Made by a program: the position numbers and the translations under genes. This document shows, one piece after another, positions 21,735 through 32,138 of a DNA stretch of 52,500 nt. Source of the DNA: Symbiodinium natans (lineage: Eukaryota > Sar > Dinophyceae > Suessiales > Symbiodiniaceae); assembly GCA_905221605.1 (NCBI GenBank), contig CAJNDS010000369.1, positions 392,501 to 445,000 on the forward strand. Direction: 5' to 3'. The notes beneath the pieces were generated by a model that saw nothing but the letters and a program-made list of their open reading frames with translations, was not told where the DNA came from and searched no databases. The first letter of the stretch is position 1. Every line of letters starts with the position of its first letter.

Positions 21735-22739
21735 ACTCCCCCCCACTCCCCCCCTTCCCCTAACCACAGGCTGCGACTGGACCCTCGAGAACTTCGACGA
21801 GCGACTGGGACGCCCACTGGCACCCGCCTGTCATTTTGTTTGCTTCTGGGCTCCTCTGCATACACAACCGGAAAATGGGTTTAGGGTTTGGCGGTTCGGT
21901 TTAGAGCGCCCCTGCACAACACAAAAAACCAAGGGCTTGGGGCAAGGGTTTAATGCTTATATGGTTTAGGTTTTGGTTGGTTCTTCTCGGCTCCTTGAGA
22001 ACACAAGAAGATGCTGGGGATTCCAGGATTTCGGGCCCAGTGTTCTGCAGTGTCTTGAGTTCAGGGTTTTGGAGCTTTGGGTTTCGGATTTCGGGGTGCG
22101 GAACCCCTCAGTAGCGCATGGTTCCGGGACCTTCCCAGGCGACAGAAGGCGCGGGCAGAGGAGGTCGATGCCCTCAACACTGCTCGGCCGCCCAGGGGGC
22201 GGTTTAGGGTTTAGGGTTTAGGGTTTAGGGTTTAGGGTTTAGGGTTTAGGGTTTAGGGTTTAGGGTTTTAGGTTTTTAGGGTTTAGGGTTTAGGGTTTAG
22301 GGTTTAGGGTTTAGGTTAGAAACCCTAGACCCTAAACCCCAAGCGAGCGCGAAACCTTACCCCAACCCCTAAACCTATTGCGACAGGCCTCAAGTCCCCC
22401 TATACCCTGAACCCTAAACCCGCTAAACGTTCTACCCCAAACCTTGAGCTCTATACCCTAAGCCCTGTACCCTAGACCCCCTAAACCCTAGCCCTAAACC
22501 CTAAACCCTCTAAACCCCCCAATCTCACTCACTCGCAACACCTCATAAACCCCCTAAAACCCTAAACCCTGAACACCCTACACACCCGAAAACCCGATAG
22601 CCGAAACCCCCAAAACCCCAAACCCTACACCCCAAACCCTAAACCCTAGCCCTAAACCCTAAACCCTAGCCCTAAACCTTAAACCCCTAAACCCCCAAGC
22701 TCCCAGGCCAAGTCCTACCTCTCCGGTGCCAAGCTCTAA
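21463..22739 (+). CDS. Multi-exon gene 7, short unknown protein
   Basis: Exons: 21463-21572, 21770-21878, 22139-22201 and terminal 22700-22739 (TAA 22737-22739). All joins phase. Peptides: RPVYSLPINRVPPRSTSRDS, CDWTLENFDERLGRPLAPAC, QKARAEEVDALNTARPP and SQAKSYLSGAKL. Exon 21463-21572 opens right after a TTTAG of a telomere-like array, so the repeat supplies the acceptor; it contains a perfect 9-bp hairpin. Exon 21770 follows a run of 47 C that forms the pyrimidine tract. All three frames of 21770-21878 are open; the chosen one is the only one that phases on both sides and has the most G/C-ending codons. An upstream exon near 21347 (VWLFMWL) is possible. Function unknown. Confidence 0.62.
21688..21734 (+). 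repeat. Poly-C run of 47
   Basis: Uninterrupted C run, followed by ACTCCCCCCC-type tracts up to CCACAG at 21769. It forms the pyrimidine tract of the acceptor of exon 21770. Confidence 0.9.
22202..22699 (+). other. Last intron of gene 7
   Basis: Starts GTTTAGGG with about 110 bp of G-strand heptamers and ends in degenerate CCCTAAA/CCCCAAA sequence up to CCCCCAAG. It is a clear example of a G-strand start and C-strand end. No coding stretch. Confidence 0.75.
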
Positions 22740-22912
22740 GAGTCGGTGACCCATCTGGCGTTCAGGGCTGCCAGGGGTTTAGGGTTTAGGGTTTAGGGTT
22801 TAGGGTTTAGGGTTTAGGGTTTAGGGTTTAGGGTTTGGGGTCCGACATCGCTGATTAGGGTTTAGGGTTTGGGGGACCCCCGGCCTGCAAGTTTTGAAAC
22901 CCATGCACTCAG

Positions 22913-25043
22913 GCGAGCAGCGCGGCTGCCCCAGACGATCTGCAGTCGATCGACGACGCAAAACTCAGATCGCGCATGGTTTAGGGGTTGGGGTTAGGGT
23001 CTTCTGCAGATTAGGGTTCAGGGTTTAGGGTTTAGGGCTTAGGGCTTAGGGCTTAGGGCTTAGGGCTTAGGGCTTAGGGCTTAGGGCTTAGGGTTCTAAG
23101 GGCAGTTACATGGACCCTTAATATGGTCCCTCTGATGTATGGGCCCTTAATTCATTTGTATAGGGAATGTAAGGGGTCCCCTTTTTGTCCCCATTTAAGA
23201 GCCCATACTAAGGGACCATGTTAATTTACGAGTCGAAGACTCTGGTTTCTGCAAATCCTAAACCGGTATACCCCATTAACTTGTGGTTAAAGAGGGTCCC
23301 AGGTAAACCCTAAGGATATCTCTAGTCTTCGAGAGCTAGTCATAGCCTGCCTTGGCCACTAAGCCTCAACACCTTAGGTTGCAGGGGTTTCGGTCTTAGG
23401 CCGGCGGCTGCCAACAGCCGCAAACTGTTCACCGTGCAACAAACAAAAAGAAAGCAGAAGACAAACAAACAACAACACCACTATCCCTCGAAACCCTGAA
23501 AAAGGGGTGTAGGGTTTTGGGGTTACAGTATCTCGCTCTGCCCTGAGCCCTATAAGCCCTGTGAGCTCCTACACCCCACTGCAACTTGCTGCGCGTGTCG
23601 GCCCGGCAGCCGCCCCGACAAGACTGGGCCAAAGAAGCGCCAAGCTGTGCCCGAAGAGGCAACGCTCCTCCCATGGCGCTCTGGCTGATGCAAGTGTTGG
23701 TTCTGGTGGCTTCAGGCCAGGGCTTTCGTACATTTGCCAGCCCTCTCGGACCCTATCCCCTGTTGCCCAGAGCTACCCCAAACCCTATAAGCCCAAACCT
23801 TCCTTTTGACCTGAACCCTCACCCCCAAACCCCCCGAATCTCTAAACCCAAAACTCCACAAATTCTAAACCCTAAACCCTAAACCCCCAAACCCTAACCT
23901 CAACAAAAAAGGAAAAGGAATCCCAAACAGCTCCTTTGGTCACCCTAAACCCCATAACCCCCAAAAACCTCAAAGCCAAAAAAGGAATCCAAAGCAGCTC
24001 CTTTGGTCACCCCTAAACCCCATAACCCCCAAAAACCTCAAAGCCAAAAAAGGAATCCAAAGCAGCTCCTTTGGTCACCCCTAAACCCCATAACCCCCAA
24101 AAACCTCAAAGCCAAAAAAGGAATCCAAAACAGCTCCTTTGGTCAGGCGCCCGCATGCGGGATGGTCGGCTGACGGGCCACCGGGCCCCAAGCGCCATCG
24201 TGCAGGAAGCCCCCTGTCCTCGAGCTTTGCTTGCTTGGGACCTAGGAGCCCTAAACCCGACACCCCTAAGGGTTTAGGGTTTAGGGTTTAGGGTTTAGGG
24301 TTTAGGGTTTAGGGTTTAGGGTTTAGGGTTTAGGGTTTGGGGTCCTCAACCCTAAAGCCTAAACCCCTAGGAACCATAAACCCCTAACAACCCTAAGCCC
24401 TAAACCCCTGTCGACCGGGCCTACACATCAGAGCCCTTTGAAGGGGGTAAGGGACCATATTAAGGGCCCATCTAACCCTAAAACCCTAAACCCGAACCTG
24501 GAGTTTGGGGTCTCCGTGGGGTGTTTCGGGGTTTGGTTCCGTGGGGGTCTTTCTCAGCAGCTCACACCAACATCCTGTTCTCAGCTAACTCAAAGGGAGC
24601 ACTCCTCACAGCCTCTACCCGAACCTAAAAACCCCAAAGCCCTAAACCCTAAGTCCTAGACCCTAAACCCAAAACCCCAAACCCCAAACCCTAAACCCTA
24701 AACCCTAAGTTTCCCTGCAGGCCGTGCCCTCGGCTCGCACCTTCGTGGGCACCCACGCCAATGCCACCGAAGGCGTGAGACTTCCTGCAGGGCTTTGACG
24801 ACTCTAGCAGAGTTTCAGGGTGTTAGGGGTTCAGGGCCGTTCAGGGTTTAGGGTTAGGGTTTTAGGGTGGTTTCAGGGTTTAAGGTTTAGGGTTTAGGGT
24901 TTCGGGTTTAGGGTTTAGGGTTTAGGGTAGGGTTTTAGGGTTTGGGGCTTTTTGGGGATTTTGGGGTTTTAAGGGGGCCGCCGGGGCCCATGTCTTTTTG
25001 TGAGCGCATCGAAGCGCAGAAGACCCCCAACCTCATGTCCTAA
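22913..25043 (+). CDS. Multi-exon gene 8, unknown protein
   Basis: Exons: 22913-22978 (APDDLQSIDDAKLRSRM), a possible exon near 23397-23432, 23610-23693 (LGQRSAKLCPKRQRSSH), 24147-24247 (RMRDGRLTGHRAPSAIVQEA), 24721-24774 (VPSARTFVGTHANATEG) and terminal 25005-25043 (RIEAQKTPNLMS, TAA 25041-25043). The terminal exon uses an acceptor after TCTTTTTGTGAG that restores frame with the GTGAGA donor at 24775. A minisatellite of 68-bp units lies in the intron just before 24147. The end of 24147-24247 could be a GA donor at 24239 or a GC donor at 24248. No family recognised. Confidence 0.57.
23031..23092 (+). repeat. (GGGCTTA)n variant array
   Basis: Eight or nine identical copies of GGGCTTA, directly left of the element 23101-23228. 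Confidence 0.85.
23101..23228. mobile_element. TIR element family C, copy 1
   Basis: Left GGCAGTTACATGG and right CCATGTTAATTTA are inverted repeats; inner segments around ATGGGCCCTTAA and GAGCCCATACTAAGGG are shared with 43340-43479. Confidence 0.68.
23910..24145 (+). repeat. Minisatellite, 68-bp unit, about 3.4 copies
   Basis: CAGCTCCTTTGGTCA recurs at 23928, 23995, 24063 and 24131. Units also share CCATAACCCCCAAAAACCTC. The last copy runs into GGTCAG, the acceptor of exon 24147, so every unit carries a near-identical potential acceptor (GGTCAC instead of GGTCAG). Confidence 0.9.
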
Positions 25044-25162
25044 CACCCTTGGGAATCCCTCGTTAGGGTTTAGGGTTTAGGGTTTAGGGTTTAGGGTTTA
25101 GGGTTTAGGGTTTAGGGTTTAGGGTTTAGGGTTTCGGGTTTAGGCCTTGAATCGAAGCAGAG

Positions 25163-27115
25163 GCCTCATTGGAGCCAGCCTGGCAGCGCAAGAGCCGCCA
25201 GGTACGCCTGGCACGTCGCTGCGTGCGCGCGGGGGTCCGCGGGGGGGCTTCTGGGAACTGTAATCCCTATTTCGGCCCTGTAGTTTGGGGCGTTTAGGGT
25301 TTAGGGGTTTAGGGTTTAGGGTTTAGGGTTTAGGGTTTAGGATTCAGGGTTTAGGGTTGAGTAGGGCTACGAGGCGTTGGGGTGTGAGGTCTGTAGGGTT
25401 CAGGGTTTAGGGTCTCTAGGCGGTCAGGGCTTTGCAGGGTCTTTCGGGTTTAGGGTTTAGGGTTTAGGCATGGGCCTGGGGTTTGAAGGTTTTCTGTAAG
25501 TTCCGTTTTCAGTGTTCGGGATTCGGGCTCAGGGCTGTCTGTCAAGCCCCCTACACCCTAAGCCCCAAACCCAACACCCAAAGCCCAAAACCCGAATCCT
25601 CTGTGCCGTAGAAGCGTCCCTTGAGCCCGCAAGCCACAAACAACTGTTCGGGTTTCTTAGAGCTTGAATCCCTATCCCCTAAACCTCGCACCCCTTTAAC
25701 CCTAAACCCTAACATTTGAACCCAAAGCAGCCTCGACTGGTGTGCCAGGTTGGGAGCAGTACTGGGCCTTGGCTGCGCCAGGCCGGAAGGTGTTGAGTTG
25801 GTGGGGGTTTAGGGTTTAGGTTTAGGGTTTAGGGTTTAGGTTTTAGGATTTAGGGTTTAGGGTTTAGGGCTAGGTAGGCCCTTGGGACATTGAATAGTTT
25901 CCCTCTAGGTTTAAGAGAGTCACATTTCGGGATATTTTTCAGAGGGTCTCAAGGGTCATCCTAAAGGGTTTAGGGTTCGGGGTTGAGTGGGTTCAAGGAA
26001 AAGTGGCGAGTTGAGTGGGTTTAGGCCTCTGTGGTTTTAGGTTTTGGCTTGGGGCCTTGTAAACCTCTAACAAAGAGCCCTGAACACCAACGACCTAGCA
26101 AGCACTAAGCCCTACAGAACCAAAGCATTCGCTGGCTTCGAGTTTGTTAGCCCTATTTCAGCCCTGTATTGTAGGGTGTTTAGTGTTTAGGGTTTAGGGT
26201 CGAGTAGTACAGTACGTAGGGTTGTTTCCAACGAAGCCCCGAGCTTTAGGGTCCAGGGCTGGCTGGATTGAGTAGCGTTATTTCCCATAGAGAACCTTGA
26301 GACCTCATAAGTTTGTTTTTTGGTTGGTTCAGGTTCTGGCCCCCGGCCCCCCCAGTGGCCACTTCGCAGGCACACACACACACATACACCTCACCCATCA
26401 AGCACGTTCATCGTTCAACTTTATAAACCCAAACATATCCCAAACCCTACAGACCCCTTTACCCCGCATAAACTCCACAAACCCCATAACCCCATAAAGC
26501 CGTATAAAACCCTATGAGCCCTATAATACTGTAAACCCGGAACGCCCCAAAACAAAAACATACACCTTCCTTCCTTCCTGCCTGCCTTCCTTCCTTCTTT
26601 CCTTCTTTCCTTCTTTCCTTCTTTGCTTCATTTCCTTCATTTCCTTCCTTCCTTCCTTCCTTCCTTTCTTCCGGGGCTCCGGGCAAAAGAAGCCCGCTCT
26701 TGGAACCAGGTAACGGCACTGCGGCCGGAGTATAAAAGACAAAACCAGGGAGCACTCCAGGGCGCACCAGACTAAACTTTCCGAAGCCCCTCCTAAGCCC
26801 TACACCGAACCAAGCAAAGCTAATCACCTCTCTCTTTGCTGCCAGTGCCGCTGCCGGCGCACTTTCGCACCGAGGCGCCTCCTGTTTCTTTCTAGGTAGG
26901 TGGGGTTTAGGATTTGGGGTTTACGGATGCATGGGGTACAAACCCGGAGACCTACTTGCGCCGCTTTCAGGCTTGCTCGCCTGCCTCTTACACACATTCC
27001 GTGCGATTTTGGGTATAGTGGGTTTAGGGACCTAATCTGGGAAAGTTCTTTGAAGGTTCACAAAGGGGAGGACCTAGTCACCTTCAAGCCCTCGCTCGTA
27101 GTCTTCCATAAATGA
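25163..27115 (+). CDS. Multi-exon gene 9, unknown, conserved-looking C-terminus
   Basis: Firm chain: 26333-26369 (VLAPGPPSGHFA), 26690-26709 (EARSWNQ across the join), 26846-26895 (CRCRRTFAPRRLLFLS) and terminal 27028-27115 (DLIWESSLKVHKGEDLVTF, KPSLVVFHK, TGA 27113-27115). Phases agree. Exon 26846 has a strong CT-rich acceptor and an AG|GTAGGT donor. The 20-nt exon 26690-26709 lies directly after about 115 bp of CCTT/CTTT microsatellite, which works as its pyrimidine tract. Weaker upstream exons: 25163-25201 (ASLEPAWQRKSRQ, GTACG donor), 25612-25632, and 25729-25789, where three frames are open (one reads PGWEQYWALAAPGRK). These upstream pieces may belong to this gene or to another; their phase is not fixed. 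Confidence 0.55.
26555..26672 (+). repeat. (CCTT)n / (CTTT)n microsatellite
   Basis: About 115 bp of pyrimidine-only tetranucleotides directly upstream of the 20-nt exon 26690-26709. On the other strand it makes a spurious Lys/Glu/Gly/Arg-rich ORF. Confidence 0.9.
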
Positions 27116-27193
27116 GGGTTTAGTGCTCAAACCCTGCACCACGCATCCACAAAAGAACCCAATGCTTAATGATGTTAAGCTTCAGGCTTAGGG

Positions 27194-27440
27194 TTTAGGG
27201 TTTATAGGGTTTATAGGGTTTTATAGGGTTTATAGGGTTTATCGGGTTATTGGGTTTATAGGGTTTATAGGGTTTATAGGGTTTATAGGGTTTATAGGGT
27301 TTATAGGGTTTATAGGGTTTATAGGGTTTATAGCGTTTACAGGGTTTATAGGGTTTATAGGGTTTATAGGGTTTATAGGGTTTATAGGGTTTATAGGGTT
27401 TATAGGGTTTATAGGGTTTGTAGGGTTTATAGGGTTTAGG
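27194..27440 (+). repeat. (TTTATAGGG)n variant array
   Basis: About 25 tandem 9-mers, a telomere-like unit with an extra TA, between the gene 9 stop and the first gene 10 exon. Confidence 0.9.
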
Positions 27441-27446
27441 ATTTAG

Positions 27447-29714
27447 GTCAGAAATCCAGGCCTTGGTGCCTCAAGAAGCTCTCAGGCTTGAGCCTTCTAT
27501 CATCCCGAAACGCCAAGATTTGGCGCCAACGCCCACAGCTCCACTGAAACCCCTCGGAGTGGGCGGGTTTCTTGTCGTTGCACAGGTGAGCCACTTGGGA
27601 GAAAATCTGCTGAGGCGACAGGGGGCAACAGATATGAGGGGGGTTGGGGATCGGGTTGGGGTTTCGGATTAACGGGTGGTATGCTTCGGCCTAGGCCTAG
27701 GTACCGTTTATACCATTGACAAATATGGGGGTTTACGAAAATAAGGGACCCCGAATCTGGACCCCAAAATGGTAGGATTCCCTTAGAATAAGGACCCCAA
27801 GAAGGTACCCCGTAATTTCGTGGGCTTAAAGTTGCAGGCATGTCTCTGCAGTGCGACACAGCGGAATGCCCTACACACTCTAAACCCTGAAACCCCCTAT
27901 AAACCCCAAGATAGATACGAACAAGGATGACCCTAAACCCTATAAGCCCTAAACCCTAAACCATCGAACCTGAGATCCCAAAATGAATGTGGGTGGGTTT
28001 AGGTTCATAGGGTTTGTGCCAATCTCCAACAAAAGAGACCGACATGAACAAAACTCACACCGACTATGCCCCTATAAGCTCTCCAACATTTCATTCTGGC
28101 CTTTTCCCGAAAGCGTCTGACCTTTCTAAATCCCACAAATCCCTCAGCCCAAGCCCTAAGCCCCAAAACCCCGAAAACCCCGACTAACCGCCTGCTAAAC
28201 CCCAAAACACCGAACACCGCCCCATAATCCGATCCATTCGGCCGCCCTGCCTTAGCTCCGACGTGCGGCGACGCGAGTGTGCGGTGCTCTGGTACTTGCT
28301 GGCGGCGATCCCGGCCCGAGCCTCGAAGTTTAGGGGTTTATTTAAGGCTTTCGGCCTTTTGGCTTTTTGGGGTTTAGGGTTTAGGGTTTAGGGTTTAGGG
28401 AACCTCTTTGGGTTCAAGGCTTTTTTTTTTGCAGGGGCGTTTTGGGATGGTTGGGTTTCCGGGTTTCGTGCATTGTGGGTTTGTCCGGCTGGGGGCCTGG
28501 GGTTGGAAGGCTTTGCCAGTCAATACATGGACCCTGTACTTTTGCGGCTCCGTGTACGGAGATGATGTTTGGGAGGAAAGATGGTTCAGGGTCTCCATTG
28601 CGGTGAGTCCGCAGACCGAAACCTACTGCCGGCCAGCTGCACGCTCGAAAGGCACCTAGGCCCCACCCCAAAACCTTCTACCCTAAACCCTAAACCCTAA
28701 ACCCTAAACCCTAAACCCTAAACCCTATAAACCCTATAAACCCTATAAACCCTATAAACCCTAAACCCTAAACCCTAAACCCTAAACCCTAAACCCTAAA
28801 CCCTAAACCCTAAACCCTAAACCTAAACCCTAAACCCTAAACCCTAAACCCTAAACCAAATTCCGGAAGTTGAGGTGCTGTTCGTCCTCGTCGCATACTG
28901 CAGCTACGTGCAGCGTGGGCCCAAGCAAGACCATCGCGTGTGTCCAGGTCTTACAGCAATCCCTATATAGGCCCTAACAGGTAGACACCGCCACGTCCCG
29001 AAATTCTATCAGCCCTGCAAGACTTAGTTTTTTGATTCCCTCAACCCCTCTGAACCCTTATAAGCCCTAAACCCCTCTCAACCCTCAACCCTGAACCCCT
29101 CTCAACCCTAAACCCCAAACCCCAGACCCAAAACCCTAAACCCTAACCCTAAACCCTAAACCCTTCGGACTCCCCGGACTTCACTTGGACTGAGGCGTGG
29201 CAAGGCTGAGGCAGAGGCCGGGACTTGGTGTAGGTGTTGCCCTAAGGGTTTAGGGTGTAGGTTTAGGGTTTAGGGTTTAGGGTTTAGGGTTTAGGGTGCA
29301 GGGTTTAGGGTTTAGGGTACCTTTTGATTAGCGCCTGCAAAGGCAGCTCCCAGGTCTTCCATGGCCGTGCGCCCAACGCCTCTAGCTGCTATGGCTGCTC
29401 CCCCGCCTGTCGCAGCATCTGCCGGTGCTGTGGCTGTCGCTGTGATGGCCACAGCTGCGCTTCCCAAGGCAGCAGCTTCCAGGCCTGCCGTGGTCGCGCA
29501 CCCAGCGCCTGCAGCTGCTATGGCTCTTTCCCCGGCTGCTACAGTGCCGGCTGTCACGGCCACACCGCTTGTGGTTGCGTCAGAAGCACCAGCGCCAGGA
29601 GTGTGGGAGGACGAAAACATGCCTTTTCCCCACCTTCAAGCTGCGGCCATGCGGGGCGAGTTTGCGCCATCCTCGCGTGCGGGTCGTTCCGTGCGGAAGG
29701 TGCGGCCTATATAG
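27447..29714 (+). CDS. Multi-exon gene 10, protein with hydrophobic segments and Ala/Pro/Val-rich tail
   Basis: Exons: 27447-27585 (IQALVPQEALRLEPSIIPKR and, at its end, PLGVGGFLVVAQ, GTGAGC donor), 27838-27863, 28256-28327 or slightly shorter (VRRRECAVLWYLLAAIPAR), 28520-28602 (NTWTLYFCGSVYGDDVWEER, WFRVSIA, GTGAGT donor), 28875-28947 (VLFVLVAYCSYVQRGPKQDH) and terminal 29332-29714 (TAG 29712-29714). The last exon, 383 nt, is the longest in the window and has no telomere-like repeat; it is about 125 residues, dominated by A, P and V, ending GVWEDENMPFPHLQAAAMRG then SVRKVRPI. ECAVLWYLLAAI and VLFVLVAYC could be membrane segments. All three + frames are open over part of the last exon; I chose the one that phases from 28947. 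Function unknown. Confidence 0.57.
28681..28857 (+). repeat. (CCCTAAA)n with CCCTATAAA block
   Basis: Heptamers flanking four CCCTATAAA 9-mers, ending just before exon 28875. The 9-mer is the complement of the 27194-27440 unit. Confidence 0.85.
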
Positions 29715-29762
29715 GAAGTACTTCAAGGCCCAAGTATTCCCCATTTAGGTACATGGACCCTT
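29713..29762. mobile_element. Fragment of family H element
   Basis: GGAAGTACTTCAAGGCCCAAG, counted in part, and TTAGGTACATGGACC match the right half of 491-591. It starts at the gene 10 stop codon. Confidence 0.45.
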
Positions 29763-30407
29763 AGGTGTCAAGGTTTGAGGATGTTTTTGGGGGTTGTAAG
29801 GGTCAACTTCATTTAAAGTCACGTGTCTTTGCATAGAAAACGCCTCCGTTAGGCACCCTAAACCCTAAACCCTAAACCCTAAACCCTAAACCCTAAACCC
29901 TAAACCCTAAACCCTAAACCCCAAACCGTAAATCCTAAACCCTAAACCCTAAACCCGAAACCCTAAACCCGAAACCCGAAACCCTAAACCCGAAACCCTA
30001 AACCCTAAACCCTAAACCCTAAACCCTAAACCCTAAACCCTAAACCCTAAACCCTAAACCCTAAACTAAACCTAAACCCTAAACCCCAACCCCCCTTCCA
30101 CCCCCCCCTAGACTCAGCCACACGAGTCTCACGGGCCTTTAGGGAGGATCAGGGGCTCTTGGGTTCATAGGGCTTAAGGCATTGGGGTTTCGCTTTTTTC
30201 TTTTTGTTTTTTTCAAAAGTATAAGGCGTTTAGGGTTTCGGGCTTAGGGCTTAGGGTTTTTTGAGGGCTTTGGAGCTGCTTGCAGCCAAGATGCGCGCAG
30301 AAACTCCCGATCCCTCAAACCCCAACAGCCCGGAATTCCAAACCCCAAACCCTAAACCCCAAACCCCAAACCCCAAACCCTAAACCCCAAACCTTTTCGG
30401 CCTTCAG

Positions 30408-32094
30408 AAGACCTTCGCCAGGACCCCCGCCCGACCCCGAAGCCCAGCGCGGCGGACGGCCCGCTCGTCAGGCCTTCGTCTCCAGGGGGGCGACGGTAGG
30501 GGTCGGATAATTACTAATGGTCGGAAAAATTACTATTGGTATTCCCTTATGGTCCTGCAAATTTGTACTATAATCCCGATGCTAATCGTTAAGGCCCCTC
30601 TTTTAGGGGCTGGGTGGGGTTCCATCACGTCTGCCGTTGAGGGCTTTAGGGCTTCACATTTTTTTAAGGTTTATGATTTAGGGCAGGGTTTAGGATTTAA
30701 GGTTTAGGGTTTAGGGCCTAGGGCCTGAGGTTCATTTAGCTTTTTCAACGGTTGCAAACCCCAAGTCCTTAAACCTGGTAAACCCTAAACCCCAAAACCT
30801 GACGCCCTGAACCCAAGCCCAAGACCTTCAGCCACTTCAGCCCCAATCCCCCCCAGAAATCCCAAACCCTCAGCCCTATCAAATCCGATGAAACCCGCCA
30901 AGGAAAGCCTACGAAACCTCCCATGAGACTGTAAGTTCCTAACCCTAAGCCCTAAACTCTAGACCCTACAACCTAAGCCAGGCCTCGCAAGCTGGGCGGG
31001 ACATAAGGCGCTGCCGGTGTTTGTTTGGAAGATTGCTTTTGCTTCGGAAATGGGGTTTAGGGCTTAGAGATGTCTAGGAGGCTCAGGGGGTTACCAAGGA
31101 GCCCTAAACCCTAGACCCTAGACCCTAAACCGGTTTAAGATCCTGGATCAACCTTCAAACAGCCTTGAAAACTTCAGCTGGCGCGATGGCTTGAAGAACT
31201 CAACCCTCAACCCCCCGCCCGGCAACTTCCTGCAGGAGCCCATGTGGACACGGCGACTGCGGAAGAAGGCATTTGAGTACAGCCTTGGGGGCCAAAATGA
31301 ACCCAACCGGGTGGAGGGTTTAGGGTTTAGGGTTTGGACCCCGTACTACCATAATCCATATCTGGGTATATGAACCACAAACCATTTGAGGATTCACTTG
31401 GTCCCCAGGCAAAGGGGCGCCGCTCAGGGTCTACGCAGGTAGCGGTATGAAGCAGTGCTGTCGGGTTTAGGGTTTAGGGCTAATGACCCCACCCAACCCC
31501 CCCCCCCCCCCCAGACACGCAAGTCCTAACTCTAAGCCCTTTATTCAACGCTCAATCCCAAACCCTGAATCCCGAAACCCCTAAACCCTCAAACCCTGAA
31601 CCCTAATAATGCCCCTAAACCGTTTGAGGGTTAGGGATTCAAGGCCCCGAAGCCACAAACCGAATCTGCAAGTTGATGCCTGGGTGCACAAGACCCGCAG
31701 CGCAGCTCAGCGTGAGGTGGGAAGAGGGGAGGGTACTCGAGGGCAGTTACCTGCAACTCTAATTACCCACAGTTTCGTCGTGACTACCCTCCCTGAATTT
31801 GTAGGTATAACCCAGAACACTGTAGATAAGCAGGGTCCCAGGTATGTCCGGGTTTTAGTTTTTTAGGGTGGGGTTCTAGAAGTTTCTGGACTCAGAGTGT
31901 AGGGTAGGGTTTGCGTGCAGGAAGGTTTACTGACGCTTTGCATTACAGGGTTCCGGGTTGTGAGACCTCCCCGCCAGAAGGCAGTGAGCAGCTCCACGCC
32001 CAGGGCTAGCAATGCACGGCTTCGGGCTCTGGTTCTTGAGCTCAACACGTGCATGGCCAGTTCTCCTGTTTTGGGGTATCCGGCAGTAACGTAG
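30408..32094 (+). CDS. Multi-exon gene 11, basic C-terminus, with an introner
   Basis: Exons: 30408-30495 (DLRQDPRPTPKPSAADGPLV), 30903-30930 (KAYETSHET, GTAAGT donor), 30982-31016, 31163-31281 (LENFSWRDGLKNSTLNPPPG, NFLQEPMWTRRLRKKAFEY), 31409-31438 (KGAPLRVYA), 31673-31711 (DAWVHKTRSAAQ) and terminal 31949-32094 (FRVVRPPRQKAVSSSTPRAS, ARLRALVLELNTCMASSPVL, TAG 32092-32094). Every phase agrees. Intron 31282-31408 is a terminal-inverted-repeat element with a GC donor, and GC repeats after the acceptor. A possible first exon is the ATG at 30290 (MRAETPDPS), preceded by GCAG/CCAAG. The product is rich in R, K and S; no family recognised. Confidence 0.68.
30496..30615. mobile_element. Dispersed element (family F), copy 2
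   Basis: Begins at the GTAGGGGTCGG donor after exon 30408-30495 and shares ACTATTGGTATTCCCTTATGG-like and TTAAGGCCCCT segments with 7670-7790. Confidence 0.5.
31282..31408 (+). mobile_element. Introner, family A, exact intron of gene 11
   Basis: Starts GCCTTGGGGGCCAAAATGAA, ends TTCACTTGGTCCCCAG. Exons on both sides join in phase (TAC A|GC AAA). Three TTTAGGG units sit inside. GC is repeated at both ends, as a target duplication would leave. Confidence 0.82.
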
Positions 32095-32138
32095 AAGCTC
32101 AAGTCTACATGCATAGCGGCATAGCAAGTACATAATAT

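Noticed and set aside
24775-24790. 16-nt intron that would add exon GFDDSSR at 24791
   Set aside because: Too short to be an intron, and the following terminal exon phases without it.
26732-26739. TATAAAAG resembling a TATA box
   Set aside because: It lies in an intron of gene 9 between phased exons; dinoflagellate promoters are not known to use canonical TATA boxes.
26459-26827. Minus-strand ORF rich in KEGRKEGR
   Set aside because: It is the complement of the CCTT microsatellite plus flanks; low complexity only.
27195-27440. CRISPR-like regular repeat
   Set aside because: Units are 9 bp without spacers; a telomere-variant tandem array.
28603-28636. 34-nt intron followed by mini-exon LHARK
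   Set aside because: Implausibly short intron; exon 28875 joins in phase directly.
29312-29620. Minus-strand Ala/Gly/Thr-rich ORF
   Set aside because: Mirror of the GC-rich plus-strand exon 29332-29714, whose frame phases with exon 28875-28947.
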